Of a DNA stretch of 64,000 bases, positions 58,367-64,000 are shown one piece after another (positions within the stretch are counted from its first letter, which is position 1; every line of letters begins with the position of its first letter). Source of the DNA: Oscillospiraceae bacterium (GTDB taxonomy: Bacteria; Bacillota; Clostridia; Oscillospirales; Oscillospiraceae); NCBI GenBank assembly GCA_017622995.1, contig JAGAQA010000009.1, forward strand, positions 1 through 64,000, read 5' to 3'. The translations under genes and the position numbers were made by a program. A model generated the notes under the pieces. The model was not told where the DNA came from and ran no database searches. It saw only the letters and a program-made list of their open reading frames with translations.

Positions 58367-58395
58367 TTGATTTTTTTGAAATATCATGCTATTAT
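58367..58395 (+). promoter_or_regulatory. promoter of the TetR gene at 58430
   Basis: TTGATT (58367-58372), 17-base spacer, TATTAT (58390-58395), 34 bases before the ATG. Confidence 0.65.
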
Positions 58396-58429
58396 ATGCA
58401 CAGAATGACAAAGCAAAGGGAGCGGTCAT

Positions 58430-58987
58430 ATGGCAGAGGATGCACGCGTCAGAAAAACAAAACAGAAATTATCGGCAGCCCTGGTTGAGCTGCTCCAGGA
58501 AAAGGCGTTCAGCGATATTACTCCGGCGCAGATCTGTGAGAGAGCCGGTGTGAACCGTTCTACCTTCTACCGGAACTATCGGAACCTTTCCCAGCTCAAA
58601 ACAGAAATGGAGAATAAAATTCTCTCCGGCATCCGCTGGAAAGGAGAAAGCTCCGAATCCAGCGATATTCGGGAGAATATTGAATCACAGCTGGCCTTTC
58701 TTCGGGAGAATCAGGATCTGTTTCTTGCACTTTCCGCTTCCGGTTCCCGGGAGGGCATCTTTGAGAAGGCCAGAAACAGAGCCATTCAGGTGGCCCGGGA
58801 TGCCTATGACCGGATCCCCAATGCCCCCAGCCGGGAGGAGTATAATAACCTCTGCGTTTTCTACATCAGCGCGGTCTTCGGGGTCGTGACCGACTGGTTC
58901 ATGGGAGGAATGGTCCAGTCCAATGAGAGCCTGGCTGCCTTCCTGACCACCTGGATGGTGGAAGCCGCCGACCACATCGGCATTTGA
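58430..58987 (+). CDS. TetR-family transcriptional regulator
   Basis: 185 aa. N-terminal HTH with KQKLSAALVELLQEKAFSDI, TPAQICERAGVNRSTFYRNY (residues 31-50) and a C-terminal helical domain with YISAVFGVVTDWFMGGM, as in the TetR_C_8/DhaS-like group. AAAGGGAG precedes the ATG. Single gene between proX and the spm operon; target unknown. No palindromic operator was identified upstream. Confidence 0.88.
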   Translation: MAEDARVRKTKQKLSAALVELLQEKAFSDITPAQICERAGVNRSTFYRNYRNLSQLKTEMENKILSGIRWKGESSESSDIRENIESQLAFLRENQDLFLALSASGSREGIFEKARNRAIQVARDAYDRIPNAPSREEYNNLCVFYISAVFGVVTDWFMGGMVQSNESLAAFLTTWMVEAADHIGI

Positions 58988-59001
58988 CAGCCTGAATTTT
59001 T

Positions 59002-59034
59002 GAGCACCGGACAGCCTGCCCGGTGCTCTTTTTT
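59002..59034 (+). terminator. terminator of the TetR gene
   Basis: GAGCACCGG and CCGGTGCTC with a 9-base loop, followed by TTTTTT. Confidence 0.9.
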
Positions 59035-59177
59035 GTGTTCACAATGGTTTACTTTATGCAACGATTTTGAAAACCCTTTCGGAAAGAGTCCCTTTTCCCG
59101 GGGCACGGCTCCTATGGATTTTTTGAAACCTTCCATAAATGCGAAAAAAACTTACCGTTTTGGTGTATTTTAGGCGT

Positions 59178-59696
59178 TCACCCCGCCGGAAAGAACAGAC
59201 GCACACTGGCGGCGGCAGCGGTAAAGCCCACCAGGTCGGCAAACAGGGCGCAGGGCAGGGTGTAGCGGGTCTTCCGGATTCCGGCGGCGCCAAAGTAGAC
59301 GCTGATGGTGTAGAAGGTGGTTTCCGTGGAGCCCAGCATCACGGCGGCGGTGCGGCCAATGGTGGAATCCACCCCGTAGGTCCGCATCAGGTCCGTTCCA
59401 ACGGCCAGGGCGGCGCTGCCGCTGATGGGACGGATCAGCACCAGCAGGGCGCATTCTTTTGGAATTCCCAGCCGGAGAAACAGAGGCGCCAACAGATTTT
59501 CCAGCAGCGCCATGGCACCGGAGGACCGGAGCATGGAAACGGCGCTCAGCAGAACGATCAGAGCGGGGACGATGGTTTTCAGCAGCTTTAACCCCTCTGC
59601 CGCGCCCTCCAGCAGCAGACCGTAGCTGTCCTCCTTCCGCCCCAGGGCAAGGGCCGAACTCAGCAGCAGGAGAACGGGCACCAGATAGTCCGTCAT
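59178..59696 (-). CDS. spmB: spore maturation protein B
   Basis: 172 aa, five or so membrane helices. The SpmB pattern is clear: LKTIVPALIVLLSAVSMLRS, RLGIPKECALLVLIRPISGS, TYGVDSTIGRTAAVMLGSTE and TTFYTISVYFGAAGIRKTR. SpmA/SpmB promote spore core dehydration in Bacillus and Clostridium; homologues also occur as nucleoside-recognition (Gate) domain membrane proteins. Overlaps spmA by 4 bases (ATGA). I chose ATG 59696. Confidence 0.9.
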   Translation of the reverse strand: MTDYLVPVLLLLSSALALGRKEDSYGLLLEGAAEGLKLLKTIVPALIVLLSAVSMLRSSGAMALLENLLAPLFLRLGIPKECALLVLIRPISGSAALAVGTDLMRTYGVDSTIGRTAAVMLGSTETTFYTISVYFGAAGIRKTRYTLPCALFADLVGFTAAAASVRLFFPAG

Positions 59697-60271
59697 CGCT
59701 TCCACACCCTTCCCAGGGCCACGGCGGCGGTAACCCCCAGTCCGGCGGACAAAAGGCTTGTGATCCACACCGGGCCCAGAATGTCAAAGGGCGCGGCGCA
59801 GCCCAGGGCACTGCGGACGGCGGCCACATTGGTGGGCAAAAACTGGATGGAGGCGGTATTCAGCACAATCAGCCGGCACAGCTGATGGGAAGCCCTGTCG
59901 GAATTTCCCTCTTTCAGCCGCTTTGCCGCCTGAATGCCCATTGGGGTGGCGGCATTGCCAAGCCCCAGGAAATTGGCGGTGATGTTGGCGCTGAGGGCTC
60001 CGGCCAGGATTGGGTCCCGGCGGGAGTCGGGAAAGACCGTATAGAGCAGGGGCCGGAGCAGAAAGGACAATGCCTTTGTGATTCCGCTTTTCTCCATCAG
60101 CTTCCCCACGCCGGACCAGAGACACAGACTGCCGCCAATGGCGATGGCCAGGGTGATGCCCTCCTGGGCGCCATGCATGGCCGCGGCAGCCAGAGTGCTG
60201 CCCTGACCCAATACCAGGGCGGAGACGATGCTCAGAAGAATCATCCCGGTCCAGATGTACCCCATGATCAT
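59693..60271 (-). CDS. spmA: spore maturation protein A
   Basis: 192 aa, Gate-domain membrane protein. Typical pieces: HGAQEGITLAIAIGGSLCLW, GALSANITANFLGLGNAATP and IVLNTASIQFLPTNVAAVRS. Works with SpmB. AGGAGG lies 7 bases before ATG 60271. The pair suggests that the organism or its recent ancestors sporulate; the proteins alone do not prove it. Confidence 0.92.
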   Translation of the reverse strand: MIMGYIWTGMILLSIVSALVLGQGSTLAAAAMHGAQEGITLAIAIGGSLCLWSGVGKLMEKSGITKALSFLLRPLLYTVFPDSRRDPILAGALSANITANFLGLGNAATPMGIQAAKRLKEGNSDRASHQLCRLIVLNTASIQFLPTNVAAVRSALGCAAPFDILGPVWITSLLSAGLGVTAAVALGRVWKR

Positions 60272-60321
60272 AGCCCGGCCTCCTTTCGGGAAAGCCTATG
60301 CGGCCCAGCCGCGTTGGATGC

Positions 60322-60351
60322 AAAAAATACCCGGCCTTGCGGTCGGGTATC
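60322..60351 (-). terminator. terminator of rsmI
   Basis: Minus strand GATACCCGACC and GGCCGGGTATTTTTT with a 4-base loop (one G-U-like mismatch), right after the rsmI stop. Confidence 0.85.
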
Positions 60352-60353
60352 TC

Positions 60354-61187
60354 TTATTCTTCTTCCAGGGCGGCGCTGTAGACGGCGTTTTTGGGCAGCC
60401 CCAGCTCCGCGGCGGTCTGCTTGACGGCATCCTTCCGGGAAAGCCCCTGGCCCATCAGCTGGCTTACCCGGGCGGCGGCATCGTCGGCGGTGGGCGCCGC
60501 CTTCGTCTTCTCCGGCGCACCGGCAACAATCAGCACAAATTCCCCCTTGGGGGGCGCCTGGGTGTAGCGCTCCAGGGCTTCTCCCAGGGTGGTGCGGATC
60601 ACCTCTTCGTGGAGCTTGGTCAGCTCCCGGCACAGACTGATGGGGCGCTGGCTCCCGAAAGTCTCGGAAAGATCCGTCAGGGTGTTCAGCAGCTTGTGGG
60701 GGGCTTCATAGAAAATCATGGTGCGTGTTTCGTTCTTCAGGCTGTCCAGGTGCTCCCGGCGGCTTTTTTTCGCCGTGGACAGGAAGCCCTCAAAACAGAA
60801 TCTGCCGGTGGCCTGGCCGGAAATGCTCAGGGCGGTAATGGCGGCGCAGGGGCCGGGAATGGCGCATACGGGAATGCCCGCCGCGGCGCACTGCTTCACC
60901 AGGTCCTCGCCGGGGTCGGAAATGGCGGGAGACCCCGCGTCGGATACCAGGGCGCAGGTTTCTCCAGCCAGGATCCGGTCCAGTATTTTTTCGCCCTTGA
61001 AGGACTTGTTGTGCTCGTAGTAGCTCACCAGGGGCTTTTTCAGCTCCAGGTGGTTCAAAAGCTTCAGGGTAACTCTGGTATCCTCCGCGGCAATAAAGTC
61101 CGCGTTTTCCAGGGTTTCCCGGGCGCGTTTGGAAATATCCCCCAGATTGCCGATGGGGGTGGGAACCAGATACAGCATTCCAGCCAT
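60354..61187 (-). CDS. rsmI: 16S rRNA (cytidine1402-2'-O)-methyltransferase
   Basis: 277 aa tetrapyrrole-methylase fold. LYLVPTPIGNLGDISKRARE is the N-terminal signature; AEDTRVTLKLLNHL, LVSDAGSPAISDPG, IPGPCAAITALSISG and FEGFLSTAKKSRREHL are family blocks. Uses SAM to methylate C1402 of 16S rRNA. AGGAG precedes the ATG. It starts 10 bases after the TrmN6-like gene ends, a common pairing (yabB-yabC like) in Firmicutes. Confidence 0.95.
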   Translation of the reverse strand: MAGMLYLVPTPIGNLGDISKRARETLENADFIAAEDTRVTLKLLNHLELKKPLVSYYEHNKSFKGEKILDRILAGETCALVSDAGSPAISDPGEDLVKQCAAAGIPVCAIPGPCAAITALSISGQATGRFCFEGFLSTAKKSRREHLDSLKNETRTMIFYEAPHKLLNTLTDLSETFGSQRPISLCRELTKLHEEVIRTTLGEALERYTQAPPKGEFVLIVAGAPEKTKAAPTADDAAARVSQLMGQGLSRKDAVKQTAAELGLPKNAVYSAALEEE

Positions 61188-61197
61188 GGGTATTCTC

Positions 61198-61884
61198 CTA
61201 TATATGATAAACTTCCCGGTAGACCGCAGTGGGGTTTCCGGTTTCGTCGGTTAAATTCCATTCTTCCCAGGTTAACCCCGGTTTTCCGCCCTTGCGCAGC
61301 TGCAAAAGAATCAGGTTGGGCGCCGTTCCGGGCCGGTGGCGGACCAGACACAGCCGCTTTGCCTCCAGCTGATAGGGGCCTGCCCGGCGCAGAAGCTCCC
61401 CCAGCCGTTCCGGCCGGTGCACGAGGAACAGATCCCCGCCGTATTTGAGAGCCCAGGCGGCGCTTTTCAGAAGGTCCTCCAGGGTGCAGCCGTCCTCCCG
61501 CCGGGCAAGCAGGAGCTTGGACCCGGGCCCGCCGGAAAAATAGGGCGGATTGCTGACGCAGCAGGAAAAACTGCCGGCGGGAATCCGCTCAGGTATCTGC
61601 CGCAGATCGGCACATATACTTTCCAGACGGGAGCCAAGGCCGTTGCGGCGGATGTTTTCCAGAGCCGCCAGGTGGGCGCTTTCCGAAAGCTCTATGCCGG
61701 TGACGCGGCAGCTGTCCTCCCTGGCGCACAGAAGGGTGCCCAGGGTGCCGCAGCCGGAGCCCAGGTCCAGTACCCGGGCGTTTTTCGGCAGCCGCGCAAA
61801 GTGGGCCAGCACCATGGAGTCTGTGCTCAGAGGGAAAGCGCCTTCGGGAATTTCCAGGGTAAAGCCGTTATAAAGTGTCTCCAT
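61198..61884 (-). CDS. tRNA1(Val) adenine-N6 methyltransferase-like protein
   Basis: 228 aa class I SAM methyltransferase of the TrmN6/YabB type. FTLEIPEGAFPLSTDSMVLA is the N-terminal signature; the SAM site is VLDLGSGCGTLGTLL, and the catalytic NPPY is in CVSNPPYFSG. Probably methylates tRNA. I start at ATG 61884 with AGGAGG. Its position directly before rsmI matches other Firmicutes. About 15 residues shorter than typical TrmN6. Confidence 0.85.
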   Translation of the reverse strand: METLYNGFTLEIPEGAFPLSTDSMVLAHFARLPKNARVLDLGSGCGTLGTLLCAREDSCRVTGIELSESAHLAALENIRRNGLGSRLESICADLRQIPERIPAGSFSCCVSNPPYFSGGPGSKLLLARREDGCTLEDLLKSAAWALKYGGDLFLVHRPERLGELLRRAGPYQLEAKRLCLVRHRPGTAPNLILLQLRKGGKPGLTWEEWNLTDETGNPTAVYREVYHI

Positions 61885-61901
61885 TTGGCCTCCTCTTTCA
61901 G

Positions 61902-61935
61902 AAAAATCGGCCTGCGCGATAGGCGCAGGCCGATC
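61902..61935 (-). terminator. terminator of the ferredoxin gene
   Basis: Minus strand GATCGGCCTGCGCC and GCGCAGGCCGATTTTT with a short loop, 15 bases after the ferredoxin stop. Confidence 0.85.
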
Positions 61936-61949
61936 GTGATTCCGGAGAA

Positions 61950-62120
61950 TCAGCCTTCCTCGATAGCTTCGGCGGGGCACTGATCGGCGCAGGAGCCGCA
62001 GCTGACGCAGACATCGGGGTTGATTACGTACTTGTCCTCACCCTCGGAGATAGCTTCGACGGGGCACTGCTCCGCGCAGGAACCGCACTTGACGCAAGCG
62101 TCGGTAATATTGTAAGCCAT
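61950..62120 (-). CDS. 2x[4Fe-4S] ferredoxin
   Basis: 56 aa clostridial-type ferredoxin: CVKCGSCAEQCPVEAI and CVSCGSCADQCPAEAI each bind a [4Fe-4S] cluster with CxxCxxCxxxCP. The start is MAYNITDAC at 62120 (AGGAGG 9 bases upstream). It is a low-potential electron carrier of anaerobic metabolism, cytoplasmic. Single gene with its own terminator. Confidence 0.95.
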   Translation of the reverse strand: MAYNITDACVKCGSCAEQCPVEAISEGEDKYVINPDVCVSCGSCADQCPAEAIEEG

Positions 62121-62291
62121 TGGAAAACACCTCCTATTGTCGTTTCGAGTGTGCATTTTAACGAATGCACTTTTATTCTAGCATGGATTTGGAAAAAAGC
62201 AATTCTTTTTTATGAATTTTTTGGACTTTTGAAATCAGGTATATTTTCCCCCGGGACTGTCCACACTTCCAGCTGAAAAGGGGGAATTGCC

Positions 62292-64000
62292 GTGCACTAC
62301 AGTATGCGCACGCTGGAGCTGATCCGGGCAAGCGCCGCTCTGGCAAAGAGAATGGGCCACAGCTATGTAGGGTCTGTGCATCTGCTGCTGGCGCTGGGAG
62401 AGGCCCCCGGGGAAACGGGGCAGCTGCTGCGGTGCTTGGGGCTGGAGAGCGAAAGCGCCCAGGCCCTCACCATCCTTTTGTATGGCTGCGGGGACCAATC
62501 CCTGCCCCTGCCCCAGGGGTTTACCCGGGCAGCCAGAAGGATTCTGCGGCTTTCCGCCCGGGAGGCCAGGCATCAGGGGAATCGGGAGGTGGAGCCGGGG
62601 CACGTTCTGCTGGCTCTGGCCCGGGAGCCGGACTGCGCTGCCGGGGAAATGCTGAAAACCTATGGCGTCAGCACCGATGTGCTGTTTACCCATACGCTGG
62701 ACTATTTGCAGTGGGGTTCCGGAGAGAACCGAAAGAAGGAGGCGGCCAATTTGAAACTGTTGGAGCAATTCAGTGAGGACCTGGTTCAGAAAGCGGTGTC
62801 CATGGATCCGGTCATCGGCAGGGACAGGGAGATCGACATGGTCATCGGTATTCTGTGCCGGAAGAATAAGAACAATCCCGCCCTGGTGGGGGAGCCGGGG
62901 GTTGGGAAAACGGCCATTGCCGAGGGCCTTGCCCAGCGGATGGCGCTGGGAAACGTGCCGCCCCAGCTGAAGGACAAGCGGCTGTACAGTCTGAATATGG
63001 CCAGCTTGGTGGCCGGAACCAAATACCGGGGCGAGTTTGAAGAGCGGCTCCGGGATGTGCTGGCGGAAATCCGCCGCAGCGGAGATGTGATCCTCTTTGT
63101 GGATGAGATGCACACCATTGTGGGCGCGGGGGCGGCCGAGGGGGCCATCGACGCGGCCAATATCCTGAAGCCTGCCCTGGGCAGGGGAGAGCTGCAAATG
63201 GTGGGGGCAACCACCCGGGAGGAATACCGGAAATATATTGAAAAGGACGCGGCTCTGGAGCGGCGGTTCCGGCCGGTGAATGTGGAGGAGCCGGACCCGG
63301 AAACAGCCCTGGGGATTCTGCGTGCCCTGAAGCCGGGGCTGGAAAAGCACCATCACCTGCGGATTACGGACGAAGCCATGAAGGAGGCGGTGCGGCTGTC
63401 CGTCCGCTACCTGCCGGAGCTCAACCTGCCGGATAAGGCCATCGATCTGCTGGACGAGGGGGCTGCCCGGGCAAAAATGGAGGAGACCTGCTGTGCCCGG
63501 GGCTCCACCGCCCGGAAGGCTCTGGAGGAGGAGCTCCACGAGGCGGTGCGGGAGCGGCGGTTTGAAAAGGCGGCGGAGCTGCGGGATCGGGTCCAGAACC
63601 TGATGGAGCACGCCCCGGACGGAAAGCGGGCCAGGGCCGTCACCGCCTCCGACATTGCCTGGGTGGTGTCTGCCCGGACGGGGATTCCCGTAGGGCGGCT
63701 GACCTCCGGGGAGCGGGAGCGGCTGCTGAGTCTGGAAGGGCTGCTGTCCAGCCATGTCTGCGGCCAGCCCAAGGCGGTGAAAGCCGTTGCCTCGGCGGTG
63801 CGCCGGGGCTACAGCGGCATTCATGACCCCAGCCGCCCCAGAGCCTGCCTGCTGTTTGCCGGGCCCACCGGTGTGGGAAAAACCGAGCTGTGCAGAGCCC
63901 TGGCCGCGGAGGTGTACGGAAGCCGGGATGCCATGATCCGGCTGGATATGACGGAATACATGGAAAAGCATTCCGTATCCCGGCTCATCGGCGCCCCTCC
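62292..64000 (+). CDS. clpC: ClpC-type AAA+ ATPase (partial, runs off window)
   Basis: 569 codons without a stop up to the window end. A Clp_N double repeat (about 1-145), AAA-1 with Walker [14 protein letters not shown], Walker [12 protein letters not shown] and [20 protein letters not shown], a short middle region ([23 protein letters not shown]-like), then AAA-2 Walker [14 protein letters not shown]. This is the Hsp100 unfoldase that feeds ClpP. It starts with GTG 62292 after AAGGGGG. The Clp_N region is divergent, and no ctsR, mcsA or mcsB lies directly upstream, unlike in Bacillus. Confidence 0.9.
   Translation, partial: MHYSMRTLELIRASAALAKRMGHSYVGSVHLLLALGEAPGETGQLLRCLGLESESAQALTILLYGCGDQSLPLPQGFTRAARRILRLSAREARHQGNREVEPGHVLLALAREPDCAAGEMLKTYGVSTDVLFTHTLDYLQWGSGENRKKEAANLKLLEQFSEDLVQKAVSMDPVIGRDREIDMVIGILCRKNKNNPALVGEPGVGKTAIAEGLAQRMALGNVPPQLKDKRLYSLNMASLVAGTKYRGEFEERLRDVLAEIRRSGDVILFVDEMHTIVGAGAAEGAIDAANILKPALGRGELQMVGATTREEYRKYIEKDAALERRFRPVNVEEPDPETALGILRALKPGLEKHHHLRITDEAMKEAVRLSVRYLPELNLPDKAIDLLDEGAARAKMEETCCARGSTARKALEEELHEAVRERRFEKAAELRDRVQNLMEHAPDGKRARAVTASDIAWVVSARTGIPVGRLTSGERERLLSLEGLLSSHVCGQPKAVKAVASAVRRGYSGIHDPSRPRACLLFAGPTGVGKTELCRALAAEVYGSRDAMIRLDMTEYMEKHSVSRLIGAP

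Noticed and set aside
62235-63971. A 578-codon minus-strand frame at the right end
   Set aside because: Shadow of clpC, whose Walker and Clp_N motifs are on the + strand.

Overview
The window looks like a piece of a chromosome from a Gram-positive, spore-former-lineage anaerobe of the class Clostridia, most likely order Oscillospirales (a gut commensal type). The grounds are strong AGGAGG-type ribosome binding sites, many intrinsic terminators, spmA/spmB, a cobalamin-riboswitch-driven cbiMNQO cobalt importer, clpC, tnpV-type transposon debris, and intergenic hairpin repeats of the kind common in Oscillospirales. The assignment is inference; no marker gene fixes the species.

Layout. 1-3350: NSS-family amino acid transporter, divergent LysR regulator and a small lipoprotein. 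3378-3534: tRNA-Val(GAC) with a near-perfect promoter and terminator. 3595-12213: an apparent genomic island bounded by two identical 60-bp repeats that each end in the last 22 nt of the tRNA-Val gene. It carries decayed transposon genes (two tnpV copies and others), then a minus-strand operon (V4R/XylR_N-like protein, GcvT/O-demethylase-like protein, two SDR oxidoreductases) divergent from a PucR-type regulator, then a long gene-free, hairpin-rich stretch. 12606-18290: cupin protein, PAS protein, two tandem CapA-like proteins, alanine racemase and a DUF3786 protein.

18548-39294 is a roughly 20-kb surface polysaccharide locus of the Wzx/Wzy type behind one strong promoter and a structured leader. 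GC-rich ends encode sugar-nucleotide synthesis and chain initiation: a PglF-like dehydratase, an unusual fusion of a PglF-type membrane/Rossmann half with a DegT aminotransferase, a PglC-like phosphoglycosyl transferase, and a UDP-HexNAc dehydrogenase at the far end. The AT-rich middle holds glycosyltransferases, acetyltransferases, polymerase and flippase and looks imported. A deletion scar after capE retains what looks like the start of a pglD-like gene and the tail of capF.

39318-53233: rhodanese, YczE/YitT-like membrane protein, a TetR regulator plus CPBP protease sharing a repeated operator-like motif, a cluster of small membrane and Cys-rich proteins, hydrolases, a TipA-type MerR regulator, a 2-hydroxyacid dehydrogenase, the cobalt ECF transporter with its B12 riboswitch, and a DMT exporter with a His-rich tail. 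53345-64000: a stranded promoter/RBS with a two-codon ORF, Ogt, a choline-binding-repeat VanY carboxypeptidase, an amidohydrolase, ProX, a TetR regulator, SpmA/SpmB, RsmI, a TrmN6-like methyltransferase, a 2x[4Fe-4S] ferredoxin and the start of clpC, which runs off the end.

The best candidates for something undescribed are the PucR-controlled demethylase/SDR island operon and the membrane-anchored aminotransferase fusion. All family names come from motif recognition by eye; no search was run.
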